Part shown: positions 35,856-44,794 of the stretch, one piece after another | How the letters are laid out: the number at the start of each line of letters is the position of its first letter | Numbering within the stretch: position 1 is the first letter of the stretch | Assembly: GCA_964459325.1 (NCBI GenBank) | Contig: CAYWKU010000002.1 | Location: 1-64,000 of the forward strand | Direction of reading: 5' to 3' | DNA: 64,000 bases | Origin: CAYWKU01 sp964459325 | Lineage (GTDB): Bacteria; RBG-13-61-14; CAYWKU01 | Position numbers and translations under genes: made by a program | The notes under the pieces: model-generated | What the model was told of the DNA's origin: nothing | Database searches by the model: none | Seen by the model: the letters and a program-made list of their open reading frames with translations, nothing else

Positions 35856-36214
35856 GGCCGGGGCAGTGCGGAAACAGTAAAAAATATAATCAATTCGACT
35901 ACATACTTATACATAGCGGAATAAATTCATGCGCATGGAGCATCCGGAAACCGAGATTTTCCCCGGGCTGAAGCGCGGGGCACAGATATACATTTGACTG
36001 CTCCCTGCACTGAAGTGCAGGGTTTCCGGTTCCCGGGAAACCCCGGCTTTTAAGCCGGGGAGTTTCACATTTACCCTTAAGCCCCGGATTTTAATCCGGG
36101 GTGTTGTGCGCAATTACTTATTGCGCCGTGTATAGATGCGTCGGCCAAACTCGATCGGCGCGTTTTTTTCTGTTTGCTTTTCCGTACGGAGTGGTTTAAC
36201 GTTCCTTTTCAGAA
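35856..36214. other. 359-nt gene-free region holding the palindrome array
   Basis: No plausible gene. The first 100 nt are AT-rich and could hold a promoter, but no convincing -35/-10 pair was found. The centre carries four palindromes (separate entry). The final 100 nt lead into ftsX without an obvious Shine-Dalgarno. Confidence 0.6.
35961..36101. repeat. Array of four 20-bp palindromes, about 40-bp period
   Basis: Four palindromes of identical architecture, nine-base arms around two bases: 35961-35980 (one mismatch), 36003-36022 (CCCTGCACT/AGTGCAGGG), 36041-36060 (CCCCGGCTT/AAGCCGGGG) and 36082-36101 (CCCCGGATT/AATCCGGGG). Start-to-start spacing is 42, 38 and 41. The arms differ between copies yet stay complementary, so pairing appears to be conserved rather than sequence. 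An additional smaller inverted repeat (GGTTTCC/GGAAACC) links copies two and three. Confidence 0.75.
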
Positions 36215-37108
36215 ATGTGGGCGCAGAGACTAACTTATTTTCTGAGGGAGTCGGTGCGCAACCTGCGTGCCAATCCCCTTGTCAGCGCCGTCTCCACGGC
36301 CATCATCGCTTTGTCCATATTCATTTTCGGGCTGTTCCTGGTAATATTTTTCAACTTCGCGGGCATCTTCCAGAAGTGGGGAAGAAGCGTGGCGATGGAC
36401 GTTTACCTCGAAAAAGGCTTAAAAGAAAGCCAAATCGAGCTTGCGGGAAAAAAACTCGAAATGTTCGACGGGGTGGATGATGTAGACTTCACTTCTTCCC
36501 GGGAAGCCCACAAAAAATTCAAGGAAATGCTGGGACCTCAGGCCGACCTGCTGGATGAGCTGGGCAGAAATCCACTCCCCGCCAGCTACAGACTACAACT
36601 CGAAGAAAACGCCCGAAACGCCCGCTTCCTGGCCGAACTGGCGGACAAGGTTCGGAAGATACCCGGCGTGGCCGAAGTGCGTTACGGGGCCGAATGGGTC
36701 GAGCGTTTTCAGGGACTTATACAGGTTCTCAGGATGTTGGGCCTTGTCATCGGGGGAATATTGCTTCTTGCCAGTGTGTTGATAATTTCCAACACCATCC
36801 GCCTGACGGTCTTTTCCCGCCGGGAGGAGATAGAGATTATGCGCTTGGTGGGAGCCACCGAGACCTTCATTCGGGTGCCGTTTTTCCTGGAGGGGCTATT
36901 GCAGGGGTTCGCGGCCGGGCTGGTGGCTGTGGGGATGTTATGGGTGGTGTACCAGGCGGTGCTCGTGAACGTTCATCTGCCGTTTCCGGGGATGGAAATG
37001 GGGCAGTTCGTTTTCCTGCCTCCCTGGGGCAAGATTGCACTGGTGGGCGGAGGCACCCTCTTGGGGGTGCTCGGCAGCTCGGTAGCATTGAGCAGATTTC
37101 TCGAATAG
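36215..37108 (+). CDS. ftsX: Cell-division ABC permease-like protein FtsX
   Basis: A 297-residue membrane protein. An N-terminal cytoplasmic segment and first membrane helix (about residues 28-50) are followed by an extracytoplasmic domain of about 110 residues, then three further helices with the conserved SNTIRLTVFSRREEIEIMRL between the second and third, typical of FtsX. FtsX with FtsE relays cell-division status across the membrane to peptidoglycan amidase activators. Unusually, no ftsE gene precedes it here. The next gene encodes an EnvC-like protein, the expected periplasmic partner. The ATG has no clear ribosome site. Confidence 0.88.
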   Translation: MWAQRLTYFLRESVRNLRANPLVSAVSTAIIALSIFIFGLFLVIFFNFAGIFQKWGRSVAMDVYLEKGLKESQIELAGKKLEMFDGVDDVDFTSSREAHKKFKEMLGPQADLLDELGRNPLPASYRLQLEENARNARFLAELADKVRKIPGVAEVRYGAEWVERFQGLIQVLRMLGLVIGGILLLASVLIISNTIRLTVFSRREEIEIMRLVGATETFIRVPFFLEGLLQGFAAGLVAVGMLWVVYQAVLVNVHLPFPGMEMGQFVFLPPWGKIALVGGGTLLGVLGSSVALSRFLE

Positions 37109-37196
37109 CCGATAGCGCTTTCGCTTCCCCGGGAAGCTTCCTGATGTAATTTCCGCTTGTGTTTTAAGGGAAGGTAGAATATCATTTTTCCAGGTG

Positions 37197-38417
37197 ATGC
37201 GTTTCGGGAACCATAGAAAAGCGATAGCGTCAAATATTATATTTCTCCTTTTTGGCTTATTTTTGTGTGTATTTTCCGGGGTTTACGCGGGGGCCGATGC
37301 GCCGGAGGATGTGGAAGACGCCCGCGCCCGGCTCAAAGAAATCAGGGCCCGGATTAATAAGGAGGAGAAGAAACTCGAACAGCTGAAAAAGCGCGAAGAA
37401 AGCATTTTCAGCCAATTGCGCTCACTCGACTCCCTGGTGGATTTGCAGCGCAGGAAGCTGTCCGCCCTGGTGGAGCGGAGAAAAGAGGTGGAGGAAAAAA
37501 TAGCCGAAACCGACGCCGAAATAGCCGCCACCCAAAAGAGTCTGGACAATCAGAAGGGCCTTCTGGCCAAACGCTTCCGCAGAATGTACATAGACGGCCC
37601 CGGCGGGGCCATGGAAGTGCTGCTCAGCGCCCGCGACTACACCGACCTCGCCCGCAGGGAAATATATTATCGCGCGGTGGTCGAGGCCGATGCGAAAATC
37701 ATCAACACATTCAAGGAGGACTTGAAAAAGCTGGAAAATCTCCGGGCTGAGCTTGATAAAAAAAAGCGGGAATTAATCGAGCTGGAAAAGGAGATGAAAG
37801 CGAGCAAGGCTCAGGCCGAAAGAAAACGCGCGGCCAAGAGAAAGCTTTTGGAAGCCGCCCGCGAGGACCGGGAAACTCACCGAAAGGTGCTCGATGAGCT
37901 TGAGGCCGCTTCCCGCAGGATTGCGGCCATAATCAGGAATTTTGAAAAGTCCGGGGACGCCTTTGTGGGGGACGAAGAGCCTGCGGAGTCGGAGGACGGC
38001 GGATTCGCCGCCAACGCCGGCAGGATGTGTGCGCCCTGCCCCGGCGGGATAGTGAGGCCTTACGGGCTCATAACCAATCCCCGCTTCGGCACCAAAACCT
38101 TCAACAAAGGCGTCGCGCTCGGGGCCAAAAAGGGCACACCCGTTAAAGCGGTATGGGAAGGGAAAGTGGTCTACGCAGGCTGGTTTCAGGGATACGGCCG
38201 GATGGTGATATTGAGCCACGGGCAGAGATATTATACATTATATGCTCACCTGTCGCGCATAGCGGCGGACAAGGGACGGAAAGTGGGGCGCGGGGAATTG
38301 ATAGGTCACGTCGGAGCCACCGGTTCTCTGGAAGGCCCGAGATTGTATTTTGAAGTGAGGAGAGGGGCAAAGCCAAGCAATCCACTGTCATGGATTAGCA
38401 TGGAATGCTCTTGGTGA
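37197..38417 (+). CDS. EnvC-like coiled-coil protein with degenerate LytM (M23) domain
   Basis: A 406-residue exported protein: signal peptide (about 30 residues), a long coiled coil (about residues 35-260) and a C-terminal LytM fold. The metal ligands of active M23 peptidases are lost: the usual HxG...D is NKGVALG and the usual HLHFE is RLYFE, though YAHLS remains. This is the state of E. coli EnvC, which activates amidases rather than cutting peptidoglycan. Position directly after ftsX supports an FtsEX-EnvC role in cell separation. The ATG at 37197 or the GTG one codon earlier could start it. Confidence 0.85.
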   Translation: MRFGNHRKAIASNIIFLLFGLFLCVFSGVYAGADAPEDVEDARARLKEIRARINKEEKKLEQLKKREESIFSQLRSLDSLVDLQRRKLSALVERRKEVEEKIAETDAEIAATQKSLDNQKGLLAKRFRRMYIDGPGGAMEVLLSARDYTDLARREIYYRAVVEADAKIINTFKEDLKKLENLRAELDKKKRELIELEKEMKASKAQAERKRAAKRKLLEAAREDRETHRKVLDELEAASRRIAAIIRNFEKSGDAFVGDEEPAESEDGGFAANAGRMCAPCPGGIVRPYGLITNPRFGTKTFNKGVALGAKKGTPVKAVWEGKVVYAGWFQGYGRMVILSHGQRYYTLYAHLSRIAADKGRKVGRGELIGHVGATGSLEGPRLYFEVRRGAKPSNPLSWISMECSW

Positions 38418-38472
38418 AGATTGAATTTCCGGGAAAGCGGCACGGGACGCATAAACATAAGGAGGCAAATCG

Positions 38473-39813
38473 ATGAACCGTAAAACTATCAACAGGCACA
38501 TCGCAAAGTTCGCTTTGGGGATAATACTGCTGGGGTTGTTAGCAACCGCAGCCATAGATGCCACCGGGAAGACCGGAAATCAGGAACAGTATTCGGCCCT
38601 CGATTTATACACGGAAGTCTTCTCGAAGGTGCAGGAGTTGTACGTCAACGAAGTAGACCCCCGGGAGCTGGTATATGCTTCTATCAACGGCATGCTGCAG
38701 AGCCTGGACAGCCACAGCACCTTCCTGAAACCCGACATGATGAAGGAGATGCGGATGCAGATAACAGGAAGTTACGGCGGACTGGGAATGCGCATCGGAA
38801 AGGCCGGCAACGGCTACATCAGGGTGGAAGGAATCTTCGACGATACCCCGAGCTACAGGGCGGGGCTGGAGCCGAAGGACCTGATAATAAAGATAGAGGG
38901 CAAGGACACCATCGACATGAGCGTGGGTGATGCAGCGAAGCTGATGCGCGGAAAACCGCATACCAAGGTCACTATCCATGTAATAAGGGAAGGATGGAAG
39001 GAGTCCAAAAAGTATACCCTTACAAGAGAAAAAATCGAGCTTAAGAGCTTGAGAGAAGACGAAGTTCTGGACGATAAAATAGGCCATATATGGTTGAGAA
39101 ACTTCCAGGATTCCACGAGCGACGAATTGACGGAAGCTCTCAAAAAGATGGAAAAAAATCCCGGTCTGCGGGGATTGGTCCTGGACCTGCGGGACAACCC
39201 GGGCGGGCCCTTGAAGCAGGCTATCGAAGTTGCCGATGTTTTTCTGGAGAAGGGGGTAATAGTTTCCATTAAGGGGCGAGCCGGTCAGATGCTCGAAGAC
39301 AAGGAGTACAAGGCCAGGTCGGCAGATTCCCATACCGATTATCCCATGGTGGTGCTTGTTAACGGCGGAAGCACATCGGCCAGCGAAATCGTGGCCGGCG
39401 CGTTGCAAGACCACGGCCGGGCGGTGGTGCTGGGCGCCGAAACCTTCGGAAAGGGAAGCGTGCAGACAATCCTCGAGCTGAAAGACGGTTCCGGGTTGAA
39501 GCTGACCACGGCGCTCTATTATACGCCCGGCGGAAGGTCCATACAGGCCAAGGGCATCGAGCCGGATATTATAGTGGAAGAAGGCCAGTACGTAAAATCC
39601 GACGGCGAGGATGAGCACTTGCGGGAAGAAGATTTACCGAGGCACTTTGAGAACCCCGATGAAGGAGGCGTTCCCCGAACCGTCCCCAGCGCCATGGACG
39701 AGAAAAAGAAGAAAAAGACTGAAAAAGTGGACGTGCAGCTCGAGCGCGCGGTGGAAATACTGAAATCCTGGGTAATTTTCCGGGGAGCACAAAAGAAGGC
39801 TGCGGCCCGGTAA
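38473..39813 (+). CDS. C-terminal processing peptidase, S41 family (CtpA-like)
   Basis: A 446-residue periplasmic serine protease. An N-terminal signal/anchor helix (about residues 12-30) is followed by a helical segment, a PDZ domain (about 95-175, with SYGGLGMRIG and PSYRAGLEPKDLIIKIEG), and the S41 core. The nucleophile Ser lies in GGSTSASEIVAGALQD and the lysine base in TFGKGSVQT; DLRDNPGG is also typical. The C-terminus carries a Lys-rich linker and a helical tail. AAGGAGG precedes the ATG. CtpA genes commonly follow envC-like genes and act on envelope proteins and hydrolase regulators. Confidence 0.92.
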   Translation: MNRKTINRHIAKFALGIILLGLLATAAIDATGKTGNQEQYSALDLYTEVFSKVQELYVNEVDPRELVYASINGMLQSLDSHSTFLKPDMMKEMRMQITGSYGGLGMRIGKAGNGYIRVEGIFDDTPSYRAGLEPKDLIIKIEGKDTIDMSVGDAAKLMRGKPHTKVTIHVIREGWKESKKYTLTREKIELKSLREDEVLDDKIGHIWLRNFQDSTSDELTEALKKMEKNPGLRGLVLDLRDNPGGPLKQAIEVADVFLEKGVIVSIKGRAGQMLEDKEYKARSADSHTDYPMVVLVNGGSTSASEIVAGALQDHGRAVVLGAETFGKGSVQTILELKDGSGLKLTTALYYTPGGRSIQAKGIEPDIIVEEGQYVKSDGEDEHLREEDLPRHFENPDEGGVPRTVPSAMDEKKKKKTEKVDVQLERAVEILKSWVIFRGAQKKAAAR

Positions 39814-39891
39814 ATTTTGGCTGCAAGTTTTAAGCGGTAAAAGCTCCCTGATTTTTTATACAGGAAGAGGCCCCTTTTCGAAGCTTTTTAT

Positions 39892-40884
39892 ATGGGAAAT
39901 GCCCGCAAAGCAAAGCCCGGGAGCGCTATAAACCACTCCGCAACTCGGTGGAAGAAGCTTTTTTCCATCCCCGTCGTCGTAGTAATTCTGGCCGCGGCAG
40001 GTTGGGTGGCGGAGAAAAGCTTCTTCCATTCCGAAACCGTCGTCAGGTACGGAAAACCTGCCGCCTCTCAGGTCGGGTTTCCTGACGGCTCGAGTTACCA
40101 CGGGGGCTGCGGTTACATGACAGGCGCCGCCCTCGCTTTCGGCGGCATCGAAAAAGCGGTCATATCCTCCCACGGGGCCAAGCCCGTCGTGCCCGCAGAA
40201 TCTCCGCCCGAAATCGCCGTTATTATCGATGACGTGGGATGTGAAACGACCATTGCGAGAAAGCTTGTAAATCTCGACTCCAATCTCACTTTCTCCGTTC
40301 TTCCACGTGCGGCGAATACCGAAAAGGTCAGGAAGTGGTTGAGTGAGGCGGGCCGGGAGACGATGCTGCATCTGCCCATGCAGGGCAGCGGCTATTCCGC
40401 TCGTTATCTCGGCAAGGGAGCGTTGAAACTAAAAATGAGCCCGCTCCTGATAAAACGCATCGTGGACGACGATTTGGCCGCGGTCCCCGAAGCAAGCGGC
40501 GTCAACAACCACATGGGAAGCAGGTTTACGGCCTGGAAGCCCGGGATGAGAGCGGTGCTCCAAAAACTCAAAGAGCGAGGACTGTACTTCGTCGACTCCG
40601 TCACCGGCTCGCACACCACCGCTTATGACATGGCCCGGAGAATGGGCCTGCGTTGCTCGAAAAGGGACGTGTTCCTCGACCATGACAACTCGCTCCCAAG
40701 CGTCAAAAGGCAGTGGGAAAAATTGTTGAAAAAAGCAAAGAGCAATGGAAAAGCGGTTGCCATAGGACATCCCCGTCCCAACACTTACCTGGTGTTGAAA
40801 AGGGAAATACCGATGCTCAAATACAAAGGCATAAGGTTGGTTCCGGCTTCGTATGTCGTGGAAGCGTTGAAGGGAGGCGCCTGA
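39892..40884 (+). CDS. Divergent polysaccharide deacetylase, YibQ-like
   Basis: A 330-residue protein with an N-terminal membrane anchor (about residues 25-42) and an extracytoplasmic NodB-like domain of the divergent polysaccharide deacetylase family. Conserved pieces are IAVIIDDVGC, LTFSVLPRAANT, ETMLHLPMQGSGY, NNHMGSRFT and YFVDSVTGS, which supply the family's Asp and His residues. In many Gram-negative genomes this gene follows envC, as it does here with ctpA between. Its substrate is not firmly known; a glycan of the envelope is assumed. Confidence 0.85.
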   Translation: MGNARKAKPGSAINHSATRWKKLFSIPVVVVILAAAGWVAEKSFFHSETVVRYGKPAASQVGFPDGSSYHGGCGYMTGAALAFGGIEKAVISSHGAKPVVPAESPPEIAVIIDDVGCETTIARKLVNLDSNLTFSVLPRAANTEKVRKWLSEAGRETMLHLPMQGSGYSARYLGKGALKLKMSPLLIKRIVDDDLAAVPEASGVNNHMGSRFTAWKPGMRAVLQKLKERGLYFVDSVTGSHTTAYDMARRMGLRCSKRDVFLDHDNSLPSVKRQWEKLLKKAKSNGKAVAIGHPRPNTYLVLKREIPMLKYKGIRLVPASYVVEALKGGA

Positions 40885-42054
40885 ATGAAGTACTTCAAGG
40901 AGAATGAAAAAATGAGAAAAAAAGTCCCGCGCTCGTCTCGCCTCAGGCTTTTGACCCTTTTCCTGCTTCTTGCAATATGCACGGCCGCCGCTCCGGGATA
41001 CAAACTGGTGGAGATTGAAGGTGACTACTCGAAGCTTGGCGCCGGTGTGGCCGGGGAGGAAATCGCATGGAGGAATTTCGAGCACTTTTTTGAAAGCGAG
41101 CACGTTTACTTCATTTCCAGGCTCGAACAAGGGTACTGGCTCACGGCCATGGTTTTCACCTTCAAGTACGGCCCCCGTAAAAGGTGGGGGATTTATGCCC
41201 GGCTGGTGAGTGATACCGGCGAAAATTATCTCATCAAGAAGGAAATAAAGTCCAAAAACGTGCGGCTGAGCCACGAGAGGCTCTACTGGAAACACGGCGA
41301 CTCGCTGGTGGAAGGTTATTATCCGGAATACAAGCTGAAAATCCGGGCTAAAGAGGTGTCGGTTGACCTGACGTTCCACAACCGCATGAAAGGATGGGGT
41401 TTCGGAAAGTGGTACTATGACCGCGAGGAGGGGAAATTCAGCGAAGTTTACATGACCGTGCCGTGGGGAAAAGTGGCCGGAACAATGACCGTCAAGGGCA
41501 AAAAAATGAAGGTTTCCGGCGTGGGATATTCCGACCGTGTACACGGAAACCTGCCATTTTATCGCACCGACCCTCTGTTTTACGGGATAAGGGCGCTGGA
41601 GCCTATGCCCGGGTCGGAGAAGGTGAGCATTCACGCCGCCTACAATCATTTCCACCCGGCCTACGGCAAGATATACAACGCCAATGTGTTCATTATGGGA
41701 GAGGACGGATTTGTCAGAGCGACTCCGCACGTGAACATCATACCCCGCGACCCGATGATGCACGAGGAGCTGGAGCTGGAATTTCCCCGCAAGCTGATTG
41801 TCCACGCCCGGGAGGGGGACTTTGAGCTGAACGGGGTATTCACGGCCAATAAGCCGGTGGAAGTAATGGACATTTTCCAGGAGCTGCCCTTCTACATCAG
41901 GAAAATAGCCGAGCTTTTCTGGAAAAGACCGGTGTTCTCGAAGTGGGAAGGAAGGTTCAAAGGGAGTTACACTATTAACGGAAAAGAGAAAAACTTCGAT
42001 ATTCTGGGCATCGCGGAAGTCAATTACACCGAATCCCTCGAAATGAAAAAATAA
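40885..42054 (+). CDS. Secreted protein, possible lipocalin-like (CrtC/AttH-type) fold
   Basis: A 389-residue protein with a signal peptide (LRLLTLFLLLAICTAAA) after a charged start. The mature part is rich in beta strands and Trp/Tyr. The segment VSGVGYSDRVHGNLPFY recalls the GxGYHDHNWG motif of the CrtC/AttH lipocalin family; the resemblance is partial, so this is a suggestion. ATG 40885 has AGGGAGG seven bases upstream; a second ATG at 40912 with AAGGAGA would give a more usual signal peptide. It starts at the base after the YibQ stop, so it belongs to the envelope operon. True function unknown. Confidence 0.6.
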   Translation: MKYFKENEKMRKKVPRSSRLRLLTLFLLLAICTAAAPGYKLVEIEGDYSKLGAGVAGEEIAWRNFEHFFESEHVYFISRLEQGYWLTAMVFTFKYGPRKRWGIYARLVSDTGENYLIKKEIKSKNVRLSHERLYWKHGDSLVEGYYPEYKLKIRAKEVSVDLTFHNRMKGWGFGKWYYDREEGKFSEVYMTVPWGKVAGTMTVKGKKMKVSGVGYSDRVHGNLPFYRTDPLFYGIRALEPMPGSEKVSIHAAYNHFHPAYGKIYNANVFIMGEDGFVRATPHVNIIPRDPMMHEELELEFPRKLIVHAREGDFELNGVFTANKPVEVMDIFQELPFYIRKIAELFWKRPVFSKWEGRFKGSYTINGKEKNFDILGIAEVNYTESLEMKK

Positions 42055-42432
42055 ATTTCTCCTCCGGCGTTTAACCGCCGGCGCCGAACGCATTTGCCCG
42101 GCTTCCCCCTCAAAAATGTAGAAGAAACCGTAATCTTCGCATTCGTAAATTTTGTCGCTTCATTTTAAAGTTGATAACTTTCGGCATATTAAATACACTA
42201 AAAACCGAAATTTGATATAAAGTCCGACTATATGCCAAAATTCCCTATTAAGGGTAGCACCCCTTGACCGCAGGGGGGGTTATGACGGACAAAAAAACCT
42301 GAGGCCGGCTCTCACTTTTCCGGGCGCCGACCATGTTTTCAGGTAACCCCCGGGAGCGGTCAAGGGGTGAAACAAGACCGTTTCCTTATCCGGAAATCTC
42401 GGCTATATGCTTGTTTCGGAGTAGGGTATTAT
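42055..42432. other. 378-nt gene-free region ahead of the kinase gene
   Basis: No gene seen. It holds an AT-rich half with a perfect AAAGTT-GAT-AACTTT palindrome at 42167-42181 and a 7-bp inverted repeat (42183-42189 with 42230-42236), either of which could bind a regulator. A 112-nt element with terminal inverted repeats follows (separate entry). Confidence 0.5.
42258..42369. repeat. 112-nt element with 14-bp perfect terminal inverted repeats
   Basis: CACCCCTTGACCGC at 42258-42271 is the exact reverse complement of GCGGTCAAGGGGTG at 42356-42369. Inside, GGGGGTTA (42275-42282) pairs with TAACCCCC (42344-42351), and ACCTGA (42297-42302) with TCAGGT (42339-42344), sharing one base. The nesting would make one long hairpin. 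It ends 63 nt before the kinase ATG, so it may be a structured leader or a small non-autonomous mobile element. No target duplication was found at its ends. Confidence 0.6.
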
Positions 42433-44763
42433 ATGGAAGACAATCCGAAAATAGGAAGATACGAAATCCGTGGCACCGTCGGTCGAGGCGGAATGGGGGT
42501 GGTTTACCGCGCGTGGGACCCCGTCATAGGCCGGGAGGTGGCCCTCAAATGCCTTGACCTCAAGGACGTCAGCGAATCCCAGGCCAGAGAGATAAGAGAA
42601 AGGTTCCGCCGGGAAGCCGTGGCGGCGGGACGGTTGAATCATCCCAATATCACTACGGTTTTCGATGTGGGCGAGCAGGAAGGCGAAGCCTTCATCGCCA
42701 TGGAGTACATCAAGGGCAACAGCCTCGACAGGATACTCTCCGAAGGCGAATCCATGTCCCTCAAAAGGGTGGTGGAGATAGTCGAGGGCATATCCGCCGC
42801 CCTTGACCACGCCCACAGCATGGGAATCGTTCACCGGGACATAAAACCCGGGAACATATTGCTGCCGGAATCCGGAGGCGTGAAGGTTACCGATTTCGGC
42901 ATAGCTCGCATAGAAAACCTGCGCATGACTCAATCGGGCGCCATGCTGGGCTCACCCAGTTACATGAGCCCGGAGCAGATACTCGGCAAGGATATAGACC
43001 GGCGCAGCGACGTCTTCAGCCTGGGCGTCATACTTTACATAATGATGACGGGCCGGAAGCCTTTTCCCGGCGACAGCCTGGCCACTTTGAGTTATCGGAT
43101 AGTGCAGGAGGAGCCAAAGCCGCCCTCCGAGCTTGTCCTGGGAATGGACAAGGCTGTAGATAAAATCCTGAAGAAAGCCCTCGCCAAGGAACCGGGCAGG
43201 AGATACCAGCAGGCTGGCGAGTTTGCCGCTGCACTCAGGGAAGCAGTGGGGGACACCGATGAGTCTCCTGTGCCTGTATCGGGTGAGCGAGCCGGGAAAA
43301 ACGAATCCACCCTTCCCACCCTGACGGTGATACCGTTGGGGTGGAGGGGAAAAATGGGGCCTCTTTACAGGCGAATTTCCCCCTTCCTGGCCGCCATATT
43401 GCTCATAGTGGCCGTGGGTTTGATAGCCTGGAAGTTCGGATGGCCCGAGCTCGAGAAATTCTACGAATCCACGGGGGCCTCCGTTACCACCGAAGCGGTG
43501 GCCGCTCCCGAAAGGGAGTATAAGCCGGTGGGGATAGTGCCGAGACCTTATCTTTTGTGGAGGAGTTCCCGGAGAGCAATTGAAAGCGGAGACTTCGAAA
43601 GCGCCAAGAAGACACTCGTGGAGCTGACAATACTTGCCCCGGACGACGCGCAGGCGCACCTCGAGCTGGGAAAAATTCAACGAAAACTGGGCAACACCGG
43701 CGAAGCGCTTCAATCATACCGCCGCGCCCTAAACATAGAACCATCCCTGCGAAACGACTCCGCCCTGGCGCCCGACCTTCTTTCGCTGCTGGGAACCGAA
43801 TACGGAGACAGGGTCTCCGACATCCTGGCGGACATGATAGGCTCCCCGGCCGAAACCCCTCTCGTGGAAGCCGCCGCTTCGGGCGAATCCGAAAAAGCCC
43901 GGGATGCGCTGAAAACACTCGTAAAATTATGGCGAAACCGGCTCGAAAAAAATCCGAAAGATGTCGATACGCGGCTCAAAGCGGCCAGGGCCTTGTACAG
44001 GCTGGAAGAGTATGAAAAAGCTTTGAAGGAGTATAAGCTGGCGCTCGAAACCCGCCCTGAAGCCCGCAAGGACCCGGAAATTATACTTAACGCCATAGAC
44101 CTTCTGGACACTTCTCACCACAAGGCTGCTTACGAGTTGCTGGTGGAATCCATAGGCCCGCCGGCGCTGGAAGCCCTTAAAAAGGTAACCGGCGAGGGCG
44201 ACTCCCAATTACAAACCCGCGCTCACGAGGCTGTAAAGGGAATCCTGGCAAAACAGACAGAGGACGAAAAGGACAACTCCGAAGCACCCCTGAAGCTGGC
44301 TTACATTTACGAAAAGGAGGGGGAAATCACCTCGGCAGTCCGATATTTGTCCACGGCCATCGAGCGCAAGCCTTCGCTCGCCGGCAACCCCCGGGTTATA
44401 GAATTGCTGGTAAAGGGGTTGGGGAGCAAAAAGGCTGAAAAAGCGAAAAAAATCCTAGTCGAGCACGGCGGCGGCGCAGCCATCGAACCGCTGGCAAAAG
44501 CCCTGGAATCCGAACACAGCGAGCTCAGATGGAATGCCGCTAAAGCGCTGACCGGGATGGGAGAAGAAAAGCGGGTGGACAAGTTCGAGCTGTGGGCAAA
44601 AGACCTCCTCGACAAGAACACCCGCTGCTCAACCAAAATAAAAGCCGCCGAAAAAATTGCCGAAAACGACGGCCAAAAGGCCGTGGATGTAATCGAGCGG
44701 GCCCTCGAACAACGTCACGTCAGGCGTTGCGGGCCGGGTTATTTCTCTAAACACCTCGATTAA
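42433..44763 (+). CDS. Membrane Ser/Thr protein kinase with TPR/HEAT-like extracytoplasmic region
   Basis: A 776-residue PknB-type kinase. The glycine loop GRGGMGVVY is at residues 18-25, the ATP lysine is K39, the catalytic loop HRDIKPGN starts at 134, DFG is 154-156, and the activation segment ends SPSYMSPEQ. One membrane helix (about 315-337) leads to a C-terminal region of about 430 residues: TPR-like units (LGKIQRKLGNTGEALQSYRR, YRLEEYEKALKEYK) and, near the end, HEAT-like helices (RWNAAKALTGMG). ATG 42433 begins just before the kinase domain. It is convergent with the zinc-ribbon receiver gene. Confidence 0.9.
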   Translation: MEDNPKIGRYEIRGTVGRGGMGVVYRAWDPVIGREVALKCLDLKDVSESQAREIRERFRREAVAAGRLNHPNITTVFDVGEQEGEAFIAMEYIKGNSLDRILSEGESMSLKRVVEIVEGISAALDHAHSMGIVHRDIKPGNILLPESGGVKVTDFGIARIENLRMTQSGAMLGSPSYMSPEQILGKDIDRRSDVFSLGVILYIMMTGRKPFPGDSLATLSYRIVQEEPKPPSELVLGMDKAVDKILKKALAKEPGRRYQQAGEFAAALREAVGDTDESPVPVSGERAGKNESTLPTLTVIPLGWRGKMGPLYRRISPFLAAILLIVAVGLIAWKFGWPELEKFYESTGASVTTEAVAAPEREYKPVGIVPRPYLLWRSSRRAIESGDFESAKKTLVELTILAPDDAQAHLELGKIQRKLGNTGEALQSYRRALNIEPSLRNDSALAPDLLSLLGTEYGDRVSDILADMIGSPAETPLVEAAASGESEKARDALKTLVKLWRNRLEKNPKDVDTRLKAARALYRLEEYEKALKEYKLALETRPEARKDPEIILNAIDLLDTSHHKAAYELLVESIGPPALEALKKVTGEGDSQLQTRAHEAVKGILAKQTEDEKDNSEAPLKLAYIYEKEGEITSAVRYLSTAIERKPSLAGNPRVIELLVKGLGSKKAEKAKKILVEHGGGAAIEPLAKALESEHSELRWNAAKALTGMGEEKRVDKFELWAKDLLDKNTRCSTKIKAAEKIAENDGQKAVDVIERALEQRHVRRCGPGYFSKHLD

Positions 44764-44794
44764 AAACTGATATTTCCAGGACGTTGGCCGGGAG

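Noticed and set aside
35961..36101. Possible CRISPR array
   Set aside because: Repeats are not identical, each is a palindrome, intervals of 18-22 nt are too short and related to each other, and no cas genes are present.
40429..42093. 554-codon open frame on the - strand
   Set aside because: Antisense to the YibQ-like and lipocalin-like genes, which have signal peptides, ribosome sites and family motifs.
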